25,603 bases of DNA from Apostichopus californicus (lineage: Eukaryota > Echinodermata > Holothuroidea > Aspidochirotida > Stichopodidae), in NCBI GenBank assembly GCA_020650975.1, contig JAIPMN010003198.1, positions 1 through 25,603 of the forward strand, written 5' to 3'. The translations under genes were made by a program, and so were the position numbers. The notes under the pieces are model-generated. The model was not told where the DNA came from, did not search any database, and saw nothing but the letters and a program-made list of their open reading frames with translations. How positions within the stretch are numbered: the first letter of the stretch is position 1; each line of letters opens with the position of its first letter. Positions 1-9,854 of the stretch are shown here, piece after piece.

Positions 1-801
1 GTTAAGTTTGGCTATTTTTAAAAGTTCTCAGATACGCCAGCCTTGCACTTGTTCACTAAGAAGACGGCTTGTAGCTCCAAACCCTCATAATTAACGGATG
101 AATTACAAAACCGCCACTCGTGGGATATCTTCTTGCCACTCGTGGGTTATCTTCTTGCTACTCGAGAAAAGTGAAATGGAATGTCAACAAGCTCTCAATA
201 AATTATCCCCTCAAAATCTTAATACTATCACTGTTAACCAACACAATGTTATTTATATGGAGCTTTTGGAAGGTTCACAAGAGCAGTACTCTCTGCAGTA
301 ACCTGGATGTTCTTACTTCTAATTCTCATATTTGAACACTTGACTTTTCTCTATGGGTATCAAAAGTATAATTAAACTTGACGAGGTGAAATCTATCATG
401 AGAGTCTCATAAGCAACTTATCTTCACAGAAACTAAAGAGTTTCCCTTTCTCGAAAATCTGCCCATATTGATTTCAACAATTGATGAATGTTTACAGTAT
501 TTGTAGTTGAAGACTGCAAAGGATTCTTTTTTTCTTTTCATGAAAACTTAAACCACTATTTTATATTGCTTATCTTCATAATCTTAAATGTCAAACTGAA
601 TGGATAAAAGAAAAGAATTAGGCTTTCGCTAAGGTAACATTAAGTAATGCAAGCAGGATGAGTCTCTCCATGTTACTCACTTCACTACGAGACAAAAGGT
701 CTGTAATGACTTCATAGTTTCTACTAAAGGAACCATCTCTTGAGCATATGGTATGATGTATGAAAGTATACGCCAGTTCTCCACAGATCAAATTCTGTTT
801 T
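1..801. other. UNG 3' flank and 3' UTR
   Basis: Sequence downstream of the UNG stop. I see no supported gene. A 22-bp tandem repeat lies near the start (listed separately). The only weak polyadenylation-like signal in the UNG direction is AATATA at 567-562, a rare variant. Confidence 0.5.
114..164. repeat. 22-bp tandem repeat, about 2.3 copies
   Basis: The unit begins CCACTCGTGG and ends TCTTCTTG. Copies lie at 114-135 and 136-157, with a partial third copy at 158-164. One base differs between the two full copies. Confidence 0.85.
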
Positions 802-948
802 TCATTCATTTAAGCTGGACCAATCAATGGGCTTCTTTCCAGATTTCTGTAAATATTCATTAGCCTTTGAAAAGTGCCCACAGCCCAAATAGCCACGGTA
901 AGCAGACAAGGGAGATGGATGGGTCGACTTCAAAACGCAATGACGTTT
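802..948 (-). CDS. UNG: UNG coding exon 8: catalytic His and C-terminus
   Basis: This exon encodes residues 266-313 and the stop. [14 protein letters not shown] carries catalytic His275 and Leu279, the finger that enters the minor groove. The C-terminal KSGKKPIDW block is nearly invariant in animal UNG. Residue 286 is Leu where vertebrate UNG has Phe (YRGYLGC against YRGFFGC). The acceptor is CATTCAG and the stop is TGA at 804-802. The 63-residue frame starting at 809 overlaps only the last codons and otherwise lies in the 3' UTR. Confidence 0.94.
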   Translation of the reverse strand, partial: KRHCVLKSTHPSPLSAYRGYLGCGHFSKANEYLQKSGKKPIDWSSLNE

Positions 949-3900
949 CTGAATGGATGACAAATGAAAAACAAAAGGATTTTGAATAATTAACGTTAAA
1001 GTTTATTTGAACCTCAAGGAGGTTGCTTGGTAGTGCCTAATTTTGTTTTTCTAACCCTATCAATTTTTACTTGCAACATGACTGCAAAACAGGTATTCAT
1101 ATCTGAGTACTTTACGACTTTACTCCTGTTCCACAAACTCACTCTTCCTAACATCACTGCTAACTGCATGTGCTACTAATTGAATGCAATCATTTAACAG
1201 AATGCCAGATATTTCAACACACTGTTAAGCTCAGTAACTTGCAATTCATGCGGCAGGGAATACAACCCATTTATTGTTAAAAAGGTGCATTATGGGAAAA
1301 CTGAACTGTTATAACTGAATTTATAATGAATCATGCATATCCATAGGGTCCTCAATTGCAGGCCCCAAAATTCATACTGAAAATACAAATGGATTTTGCT
1401 GTTTGTCAGTAGGAAAGAGACGTGTCTGCAGTTTTCTGCTGGTATATATTGAGACCATCAACATCAAGATACTATACTGATGGAAAATATAGCAAAATGT
1501 GCAAAAATTGGAATTTGACTTGAGCAAGTAGATTTTAAGCAGATGCTATTTTCTTACTCTATTCTTTAACTCAAGGCATGACTTGAAAATCATGATACGA
1601 CAATGTGTTGGCTCACCGTATTTATGATAGCGCCCTTCTTGTGGGCGTAAGAACCCCAAAGCATGAAGACGATATCATCCTGGTTTTTGTTCAACCAATC
1701 GATCACAGCATCTGTGAATTTTTCCCACCCTTTGTCTTTGTGAGAATTTGGTGTGTGCGCACGCACAGTGAGTACAGCATTCAACAAGAGTACACCTATG
1801 AGTCGGATGAAAACACAGAGAGAGAATGAGAGTGAATTCACGATGTTAACTGTACGACAAATATCATAAAAAATTCATGGAATCTTTCAACATTAAAAGA
1901 AAAACGGAACAAACCTCTTTCATCTTAATCCAGGATAATCCTAATCTGATACTCACCCATGGACTCATAACCATACCACAATTATAATTATGTATGATGA
2001 TGGTATACGACTATACGGTAAATTCTCAATATTAAGGGCCTTAATGTTCTTCTAAAAAAAAAATCGGTGATGACGATATCCCTGATTTTGCCCAGCGGTT
2101 TTAGTTGTATTTAGTAGCTATGTGATTTCCTCGAAAGTTTGACCAGATTCCACCAGAAATAGTAAGAAGTATATACTCCTAAAGGTCAGGAGTCAAACCT
2201 CTCGAGGCAAGGAAAAGTTTCCCCAACTTTCGCGCCTTTTACATACTTTGAAAGCAACTAGCTTGATAACCGTACTGTACAATGTGGACTAAAAGTTTTG
2301 AACTAGAACGCCAATGATGCAGTAGCTCAACTACCAGATGTCAACGAGACATTGAACAAAGAATGTAATGGTTAGCTGTCCCCCAAGAATTAAAGTCTAA
2401 TAATGTATTGCAAGAATACTGTTTGTCTTTTACTGGTGTCTCATGTAGTAAAGCTGGTATGTATGTGTATGTTGTGAGTGGTAGTGTGACATGCTGGTAG
2501 GTGACATGCTGGTTTTTAGAAATATTTTCTCAAGATGGCTAACTACTGTTAGATTTAGCATAAACTGAACATCATGTTATTAAGACATATTTGAGCATGC
2601 TTGACAGTAACATCCAGACACAGCTCAGGCATTGTGTTGACAGAAATCCTAGTTGAATGGCTCAGTTCAGTTACAATGACAGGAACCCAGTAGGACATAG
2701 TTGATTGGAGTCTCAGTTGAGAACCTAGTTGGGTATATTTGAAAAGGAAACTCATTTTAAGAAACCCAGCTGGTAATATTCCAACACACACATTGACAAC
2801 ATCTTTGTAAATGTTTCTGGGGCAGTATTTGATATCACTCAGATGACCTGAGATGACCTTTGACCATATTACAAATGAATCACTTTTGTGGCCCATTAAC
2901 TGATGATCCCCATGGCCAACTTAAATCACAATAACACAAAAACTGTCAGAGGAGTAGGCTTTGATATGAACTTCACGTTTTGACCTTGTGTAACCTCAGC
3001 TGACCTTTGACATCAAAAGTAAGAACAAGTTTTATGACCAATCACTAACTGTACACTGTGACCAAATTTAATTAAAATCAAACATTTACCCTAGGAGGAG
3101 TAGGATTTTGTGTGATTTCACTGTTTGACCTCTCTTTGACCCCGAATGACGTTTGACCTCCTTTTTGCTAGCATGAGTATCAACCTGTTGATATTGTTCA
3201 TTACCTCACCAAGTTTGACAAGAAATGATCAAACAGCATGCGCACGGTGGCCTTTCAACAACTTTTGACAGACAGATGCATTGCCATGACAATAGCTCAA
3301 CCAGTTGAGCTAATAAATATAAGATCAAGAAAAGGTGCAATTCTACAAACCTTGGTCCTTCAGTATATTAACATATTACATGCTACAGTCAAATCACTGA
3401 TGAAGCCAAAGTGCACTTTACAACGCTTCTGTTTGTGGCCAATAACTTAATTGTAAAATTATATACTGAATTTGCACATTTCATAAACAGTGATTCCTAT
3501 TCCTTTTTTCCGTGGAATGAACTGGAGTGAAAAATCTAAGAGCTATTGCTATGAACACAAATAAGTTTTCCACAAAGGAAATCTCAAACAACATTGTATG
3601 TTCTTTGATTGCCTTTTATCATGTAAAACCAATCTGAGAATATTCCATACAGCAAGAATTATAATTTTCGAATCAAGGTTGATTTAACATGATCTTGAAC
3701 TGATCATTTCCAGTAGTAATTAATCAGTATATATTATGTCAGAGCATTCCCACAATCCTTTTCACCTACCTTGTTTGGCCCAACCAGTCAAGTTACCATG
3801 TCCTGGATGTTCAAAGCCTTTAATATCTTTCGCAAGTTCTTTGTACATGTTTTGCAGGCTGAAGGGAGATTATGAAAAGGAAAGTATTAAAATTGACTTC

Positions 3901-6900
3901 CATTTTTTCACTTTCACCATACTCAAGCTCCATTGCATTGCCAAAATGATGTGAATACCTGTCACAATGTCCAGCAAAAATTTATAGCATACAAATGAAT
4001 CAACTATATCTTATTATCTTGATCCTTCTTCAAGAATCCATTTACCCAGCTTGAAAAAGCTGCCTCATTATTCAAGCTGCAGGTCATAGGCCAAGGGATA
4101 CAAAACAAACATATATCACCACGTTCATACTGTATCATGTTGTTGTAGCGAGATATAATACAACTTCATGATTATTCATAAGCCACTTGCACTACTACAC
4201 TGTAATTTTGAGAATAAATCAGTACAATGCAGGCACTGTACAGGTACAGGCTTGCCTAGGGTGAAATGTCTTAAATGTCACTGTGTTCTTTCTTTCTGCC
4301 TACCATACTGTTCATACTGTCCTAACCATTAACAACACTTATAACACATTCACATAAAAATGTAAGTGTTAAATAACATACAGGATCTTAATTTCTATCA
4401 GTGATTTGACTGTTCTCATGTTTTTCTCCAACTCATCCGAACAAAAGTGACTGTCAAATTAGTTTCTCCCATATTTCATTAAGTTTGAAGAAATTTAGTT
4501 AAACCATGTATCAATGAATATTTAATGTCACCAACAATTTGATTTTGAACATGATTTTGTAGTCAAATTCATAAAGTCACAGGTCTGTTAAATCTTTACC
4601 TTGGGGGTGGCTGTATCCCTTGTGGAACACTAAAGCATAGTCCTGAATAAGAGGAAGAGAGGTAATGAACATACATTTAATGAACATTGATATTTCAAAG
4701 GTCGTCAGCACAATTCATGGTACAAACTTTGAACACTTATTCGTTAGGAGTTCAAGAACATCTATTGACTGGTACAGATAACAACAGTTAAGTTGTCGGA
4801 TATGATCTATGATTTTCATCAAAATACAAACTTTGACAAAATTTCTCTTATACAGACAAAGGCTTTTTACATTATCGTATGGAAAGAACATTTCCAACCC
4901 AATAATCATGACGATGCCACTCATAAAATGGAACAGGTAACTGAAACTGTTATGCAAAAGTTTGGAAATGTAGACACTCTGTGTCATGCATAGCAATAAT
5001 CTACAACATTGGAAACCCCCCCCCCATCCCCTCCCCCTTCCTTTTTTCCTACTAAGAACGATATCAACCAACCAATCAAAACTCACCGTGAGCCTGTCTG
5101 ACATTATGATATGGATCTTGACCCAAGATAACAACTTTCACCTGTCAAATGAAGAAACAAAGTTGGCAAATTAAACACGCTTTCCTTCTACTTCCATTAC
5201 TAGAGAATGGGGATGGGTATATATGTTACACGTATACATAAGATACAAAACAAGTCTGGGTGATTTGAGAACTTTGGAGACAAATATCCACGGTCCTACC
5301 ACATCATGATGATAAACAACGACATATGAGTGAAAGGAGAGAATGGGTCGTATGATATTACAATCAGTTCTAAGGCAATACTAGTCCTGAGTCAGTTACT
5401 TTTCTCAGACTGTCCAACTGTCAAAGTTTTGTGATTTACTAGTCCTTGTGGCCTGAATGACTTCCCAAAGGTCTGATATATAAACCCTTTCGAAATGAAT
5501 CTATAAAGAGTGGCATTAAAATATCGTTGAAAAAGTAAATCCTTTCAGGTTTGCATCGTGACAATGTTCCTTGGAGATGGTGTTCACAAATGTTGGATGG
5601 GAATATCGTTGACCAAGAAAAAGTCCTAATTCTTAAATATTTCTTCAGTGCGAAATTTAAGCATAAAAACTTATCTACGAAAGGTAAACTGTCCTAAGAA
5701 CCTTAAAAGGTGATAAAACAACCTCCTAACAACGTTCATATTTCCCAACACATTAAATTTACTGAAACAAAATGTTGAATGTAAAGATGACATTAAGTAA
5801 ACATGCTAGTAACATGTTTATGCGTTATCAGAAGCATTTGATCTGATGTTGCAACTTTAAGGTCTTAAAGCGAAAAGTTTTGATTAAAACTCTTGAAGAC
5901 TATGCAAGCATTTCAAATGTATCACATTTCAACACAGCCAGAACAACAAACAATAGACTCACATCTCGAATGTCACACATCTGTGTCCATGTGTAGACTT
6001 GATGAGGCGGAGGGAAAATAGTGTATGACTGTCTCTCCTTGGACACAAAGTCTTGAAGCTATAAAAAAGGAAAGTAGCTCTGCAAGTTTTAAGATGATGC
6101 TTGATTTTAAAATAAACTGAATATACTTGTTAAGACATCATTCTACAACACTTTACAGTTATTACTGTAACTAAGCTTATAATCTTGCCCCTAGTTCAAT
6201 GGAGCACAGAAAGAGTGGCATGTGTGTTTGACAGGTTTTGTGTTCATGGTTTTAAGTTGTCATGGTGACACATACAGAGCAGGGTATTCTCACTGAATTT
6301 TGGTTTTCATCCAGCTACAGCATGCCTCCTTTGAGTTTCAGTTTCCCTTTAAGCTCAAACTGCCGATATTTGAATTATGTAAAAGCAAAAGAGAAGATTT
6401 TAATGGTAGGTTGCAATTCTATTTCCTTAGGATCTGAAAATATGAATTGGTCTTTATCATCCTGGCAGGTTAAATTTTCAGGGACACCTCTTTGAGGCAG
6501 TGCTAATGATACTTCTGCCATCTGTAAGAAACTTTTGGTGAACTTTGTTAACATAACATATTGTTCTAGAAAATTGAAAATATTCTGCAACCAAAGAAAA
6601 GTTCTTCTAGCAATGTTATCATTAAAAATACAAACTAACACTAGATAGAACCTGAACCTCGACCTGAACCTGAACCTCGACATTTCTCGAACCTGATTAC
6701 TCTTGTAGCTAAACACTGATGATGGTTGGTCACATTCTCAGTATTAAAGCTAGCTAGGTCATCTGCATTGCCCCATGCAAATATGCTAGAAAGTCAGATA
6801 ATGGCCACAGGTCTGTGCTCTAATTGCACCAAGCACTTCACTGCCAAATGTCTAAAAGTAGTTCTATCTACACTGAGATATATGTGAAATTTTCTATATT

Positions 6901-8386
6901 CTGAAAATCCTCAATGGCTGGGAATAACAAGGAGAATGAGAACCTCCAGAAAAGTACTTTTGAAACTTTTGGCAATCGTTTGGAGCCAGTTCTGATGCAC
7001 CCTTAAAATTTTGGACACCAGGCTTTAAAAGTTATCTTTTTCATACAACTTCTGCCACATAATTTTATTGTCATCCATAAAGAACTTTGCCTCTTTTTCT
7101 CAAAAATAGGCAGATTAATTTTGCTTTCAGGATACCTTATGGAAATATGGCTTGCTGAATTCATTAGAAAGAGCCTTAGCCCACGATGAGTTGATTCCTT
7201 CAGGAATACCAGTTGTGTTTTTGGCAGCGAGTCTCTGGAGAGCTGCATCTTTCTTGGCCTGCATACGCTGGATTTGCTCTGGACTGAGAGATTGGGGTTG
7301 AGTTTCATGTGAAATCTTCGGCATCTTTGTTGGCAAGTTCTATCACAAATACAGAGCAAACAATGAAAAAAGAGAACGTCAACTTATATTAGAGTATAAA
7401 CACTTTCCACGAAACCTATCATTCACAAACAAATCAGAGGATAAGATTTTGGATCTAATTTCTGTTTCTGCTCAAATAAAACACATATCTGTTTCCACGT
7501 CATCTGTGACCTGAAAGTTGTTAAGCTAGACTTAGGCCTAGCAGCCTATATGTTTAACGTTCGTTGAGCATATAGGCAATGCTAGTATGTGCATGTTTAT
7601 TACTGTCCTGTAGATCATGGGTTGGTTAATATTACTCTAGCCTTCAAGTTCTAGGACTATCTAAAGCTAGTGGTAATTGCATGATAAGGGGATGAACTGC
7701 AATTGGGTATATTTTAGCTTTTGGAGCATGCATGGGGCAGGGGCTCATAGCGTATTATTCTTTAATATTTGTATTTAAATACACAGAATATTTTGCATGT
7801 TGGGGAGGACATACTTTTTAGGATTGCCTAAGAATATCCTATCAAAACAAGCCGGACATGTTTTTTTTGTTATGGTGTTAAGTTATTTTTAAAATTGAGT
7901 ATATACTTAATCATATTTTGATCAACTAACGATTTGTCTTTACTTCGGTGATATTCCCTCACCCAAAGGCTTTGTTGGCATGACCCTTCTTAATAAACCC
8001 AATATATCCTCTTCCGACTTTCCAAGACAAAGTGTGAGCTTAAAATATCAGTGATGTTACAATACATTTATGTATATGTGAAATCATATTGTTAGATTCT
8101 AACCCAACATTGCTGATGGCCAGCTTACTATAATTAGTGTGAGGTACATGCTGATATCTTGCCTTTTCCTTTAAAGTTCAAGACCAATTTATTGAACATA
8201 TTGCAACGTACGTATAGCAACTGTGTTAGCCTAGGCCTAGTTGGGCTACAAACCAACCTCTTGGTCTTCGTCACAGTCGCCATTCGCACTGTTCTTGCTA
8301 GTACTAGTAGTAGTGATACTGGAAATTGTCCTTTTGCAGTTCGCTTTGGGAGAAAAAAAGGCTGATAGTTTGGATTGGCCTAGCAT
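802..8386 (-). CDS. UNG: Uracil-DNA glycosylase, nuclear UNG2-type, complete 8-exon gene
   Basis: The enzyme removes uracil from DNA by cutting the N-glycosidic bond, starting base excision repair in the nucleus. Coding exons, in order: 8386-8258, 7339-7136, 6058-5963, 5141-5087, 4642-4600, 3858-3770, 1795-1617, 948-802. All introns are GT-AG, with exit phases 0,0,0,1,2,1,0, and the joined frame is open for 313 codons, the length I know for human UNG2. Visible motifs: PCNA-binding QSKLSAFF (4-11), an RPA-binding-type helix (about 62-84), GQDPYH with the water-activating Asp (150-155), uracil-pocket Phe165, the [12 protein letters not shown] strand with the uracil-contacting Asn (208-219), and HPSPLS with the catalytic His and intercalating Leu (275-280). 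N-V-R follows GQDPYH where G-P-N is usual. Start: the ATG at 8386 opens a sequence matching the known UNG2 N-terminus. No AATAAA signal was seen on this strand within 800 bases of the stop. Exon ends are inferred by eye from splice signals. Confidence 0.95.
949..1616 (-). other. UNG intron 7
   Basis: Intron between exons 7 and 8, GT at 1616-1615 and AG at 950-949. I see no embedded gene or notable repeat. Confidence 0.85.
1617..1795 (-). CDS. UNG: UNG coding exon 7: uracil-recognition strand
   Basis: The largest catalytic exon, residues 206-265. It opens with [14 protein letters not shown]; Asn211 makes the specific hydrogen bonds to uracil. [13 protein letters not shown] and [12 protein letters not shown] follow, both close to vertebrate UNG. 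The acceptor lies after a long pyrimidine tract ending in CTCATAG, and the donor is ACG|GTGAGC. A longer frame here reads through both splice sites and is not the true coding extent. Confidence 0.95.
1796..3769 (-). other. UNG intron 6, the longest UNG intron
   Basis: It holds a 15-bp-period direct repeat (GTGACATGCTGG at 2486-2497 and 2501-2512), an E2F-like TTTCGCGCC at 2228-2236, and a diverged repeat rich in TGACCT half-sites at about 2840-3165 (listed separately). Two open frames here (113 codons minus, 70 codons plus) resemble no protein I know. Confidence 0.8.
2840..3165. repeat. Diverged tandem repeat rich in TGACCTTTGACC
   Basis: TGACCT or TTTGACC half-sites recur at about 2844, 2854, 2861, 2981, 3001, 3124, 3135 and 3151. 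Two stretches share an order: GGAGTAGG, then a TTTCAC-like segment, then TTTGACC tracts, beginning near 2950 and 3094. That suggests a degenerate unit of about 145 bp. The motif also resembles DR1 nuclear-receptor sites, but its repeat nature makes regulation less likely. Confidence 0.55.
3770..3858 (-). CDS. UNG: UNG coding exon 6
   Basis: This exon encodes residues 176-205 plus one base of Gly206: [13 protein letters not shown], then [13 protein letters not shown], the family's conserved SL.N.YKEL and HGDL.GWA.QGVLLLN blocks. Asn198 stands where Asp is usual (HGN for HGD). The acceptor is TCCCTTCAG and the donor CAAG|GTAGGT. Confidence 0.92.
3859..4599 (-). other. UNG intron 5
   Basis: Intron between exons 5 and 6 with GT-AG ends. 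It contains several TACAGTA/TGTACAG words near 4200-4250 and nothing else recognisable. Confidence 0.8.
4600..4642 (-). CDS. UNG: UNG coding exon 5, 43 bp
   Basis: A very short exon encoding [14 protein letters not shown] (162-175) and two bases of Ser176. Phe165 is the residue that stacks on uracil, and the Pro-rich end corresponds to the minor-groove PPPPS loop of UNG. The acceptor is TTATTCAG and the donor AAG|GTAAAG. Confidence 0.92.
4643..5086 (-). other. UNG intron 4
   Basis: Intron between exons 4 and 5. It includes a poly-C/pyrimidine tract at about 5017-5050, so the transcript is purine-rich there. Open frames across it on both strands are shadows created by that tract and the neighbouring exon. 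Confidence 0.8.
5087..5141 (-). CDS. UNG: UNG coding exon 4: catalytic water-activating motif
   Basis: This exon encodes residues 144-161 plus the first base of Gly162: [12 protein letters not shown] then NVRQAH. Asp152 is the general base that activates water, and Tyr154 shapes the uracil pocket to exclude thymine. N-V-R at 156-158 replaces the G-P-N I know from vertebrate UNG. The acceptor is TTTGACAG and the donor CACG|GTGAGT. A longer frame across this exon on the same strand is a shadow in the wrong frame. Confidence 0.93.
5142..5962 (-). other. UNG intron 3
   Basis: Intron with GTGAGT donor and TTTGACAG acceptor. I see no embedded feature. Confidence 0.8.
5963..6058 (-). CDS. UNG: UNG coding exon 3
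   Basis: This exon encodes residues 112-143, ending in [13 protein letters not shown], a conserved UDG block that leads into the catalytic strand. The FPPP segment just before it corresponds to the YPPP of vertebrate UNG. The acceptor is TTTTTTATAG and the donor GAT|GTGAGT; both phases are 0. Confidence 0.93.
6059..7135 (-). other. UNG intron 2
   Basis: Intron between exons 2 and 3. It holds a GAACCT hexamer microsatellite at about 6648-6694. The 113-codon minus-strand frame across it owes its Arg/Phe-rich stretch to that microsatellite. Confidence 0.8.
6648..6694. repeat. Imperfect GAACCT hexamer microsatellite
   Basis: GAACCT is repeated in tandem with GACCT and CGACAT interruptions, then decays at the right end. 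Confidence 0.8.
7136..7339 (-). CDS. UNG: UNG coding exon 2: RPA-binding helix and start of catalytic domain
   Basis: This exon encodes residues 44-111. [20 protein letters not shown] (62-81) matches the charged helix by which UNG2 binds the RPA 32-kDa subunit. The end, [18 protein letters not shown], is the first segment of the UDG fold. The acceptor follows a pyrimidine-rich tract ending in GATAG at 7340; the donor is AAG|GTATCC. An internal ATG at 7324-7322 could start a shorter form from another promoter, as vertebrate UNG1 does, but nothing here shows that it is used. Confidence 0.92.
7340..8257 (-). other. UNG intron 1
   Basis: Intron between the PIP-box exon and exon 2. It contains TAGGCCTA words, including the perfect palindrome CTAGGCCTAG at 8231-8240, close to the donor. 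If a shorter UNG form exists, its alternative first exon could lie here, but I see no clear candidate. Confidence 0.75.
8258..8386 (-). CDS. UNG: UNG coding exon 1: PCNA-binding N-terminus
   Basis: This exon encodes residues 1-43. It begins [14 protein letters not shown], which parallels the vertebrate nuclear UNG2 start, including the PIP box Q-x-x-L-x-x-F-F that docks on PCNA at replication forks. Basic residues follow (K14, K18, R19), then a low-complexity Ser/Thr tract and an acidic end (DCDEDQE). The donor is GAG|GTTGGT, leaving phase 0. The exon is too short and too divergent to stand out as an open frame; it was found by searching the antisense strand for the PIP motif upstream of exon 2. 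Confidence 0.88.
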
Positions 8387-9389
8387 ACTGAAAACCTTCC
8401 TTGACGTTTATTTGGGAATTAATCTGATTTAGAACACTAAATTACTAATTCAAAGGAGAATATGACGTTCTGGTTGATCATAGAACCCTGTGCGCTGCTT
8501 AGTACAGCTATGTTATAACTTATATACATTCTACTATACCATAGTATAAAGTACGAAAATCATGATTGTTGTGAACCGTACGCACACACATGCTGAAATC
8601 TCGCGCCATTTGAGTATGTTGCAAAGGTTCATAGTTCATATTTTGATGAATATTCAAATCGTGTAACCGGCGTTTAATTGACATACGGCTGACAGTGCCT
8701 GCTCTAAAATAGGGATTTCTGATTGCCCCGTAACTTAGCAACTCACTGATATGAATATTCATACCGGAAGTTGACGCACCATTTGAAGAACATATACTAC
8801 ATACATAGCAATATACCAAAAACGGGAGCTAGCTCGGGTCGATTACTCGACACCTAATGATCGTGTACTGTGTTAGGCCTTTCTGTTCTTGCAGCTGCAT
8901 ATGTTTTCATGTACGAACTTTATATTGGCCTACATGGGTATCGGCCAGCCGTCTACATAAAGCGACGATTGCACTGTGTGCTGGATTTGTTAGGACCAAG
9001 CCTGTGTGCGGTTCTATCTTTAACATACAAATCAAAATTAGACCAACCGACACACTAAGTTGGACGGTCATACCTCTGCGAGGGATGAAGAACCGACTAG
9101 GACTACCACAAGTTTTTAACTAAGGCTAGCCTATTCCTTCATTATTACCACCCATGTGAAAGAATGATAGCAATAGTAATACATTAGTACTGGTACTGGT
9201 AGTGGCCTACAGAACAAGCATTTGTAACAACGAGTTGCAGACAGTCTGACCCGAGGCAAACCGCAGATAACCCCAGGATCTTGGAAAGAATTTAAGTAGG
9301 GTCCGCGTGCGAACCTTTGCAAGGTCACGGGCACAGGTAGGCTATGTCAGGCTAGTATTTGTAATACTACTTAGGCCTACTAGTAGCAT
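8387..9389. promoter_or_regulatory. UNG 5' flank, presumed promoter region
   Basis: Sequence upstream of the UNG start codon. ACCGGAAGT (8763-8771) fits an ETS site and TCGCGCCATT (8601-8610) an E2F-like site; both are common upstream of replication-linked repair genes, and vertebrate UNG is known to respond to E2F. No TATA box is placed with confidence. TAGGCCT-type words cluster here. The short open frames on both strands resemble no known protein. Confidence 0.4.
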
Positions 9390-9854
9390 GGACACTTCGA
9401 ATTTCGGACACCTAAGCCTTAAATCACCCCAAAACTATATCTTCTGGTATAAATCACCTGAAAATATACTTGATATGGTGGGAGAAGTGTGTTATATTAA
9501 GATACACGGCCAAACTTTCTTTCCTGCAAACTGTTTTCACGTTGTAAAAAAGAAGATTCTTCGTGATTGTGGAACTGGTATTTCTTTGCTAGAGTATTGC
9601 GAAATTCGGACACTCATTCCCACAGTGTGGCGCTGGTGATAAAATTGGTGGTGCAGTTGCTCTTTCAGTAATTATAACAGACTTCATAGATCTCCGTCAT
9701 TTTATTGACAAATATGTAAGTATTTACTTGCACACGGGTCATTTTAGAGAGAAAGTATCTGTATCTTCGTAGTTTTTCGTGAAATTGGCTGCTGCTATAG
9801 GTTGTCATGGTGAAATCGTGCATTTCTTAGGGGTGTCCGAAATTCGCAGTGTTC
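9390..9854. mobile_element. Inverted-repeat-bounded element (MITE-like), about 465 bp
   Basis: The left arm 9390-9416 (core GAATTTCGGACACCTAAG) matches the complement of the right arm 9826-9854 (core CTTAGGGGTGTCCGAAATTC) with two mismatches and a two-base gap. A third related word, GCGAAATTCGGACACT, lies inside at 9599-9614. A plus-strand open frame runs through the left half to 9639 without resemblance to a known transposase. No target-site duplication was confirmed. A non-autonomous DNA element or a chance fold-back of a local repeat are both possible. Confidence 0.45.

Noticed and set aside
618-809. 63-codon minus-strand frame at the end of UNG
   Set aside because: It begins in another frame over the last UNG codons and continues in the 3' UTR.
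2555-2896. 113-codon minus-strand frame in UNG intron 6
   Set aside because: It lies inside an intron at the edge of a degenerate repeat and resembles no known protein.
4715-5134. 139-codon minus-strand open frame
   Set aside because: It overlaps UNG exon 4 in the wrong frame and runs through a poly-C tract that gives a Gly/Arg run.
6375-6716. 113-codon minus-strand frame with [10 protein letters not shown]
   Set aside because: The Arg/Phe run is the translation of the GAACCT microsatellite within UNG intron 2.
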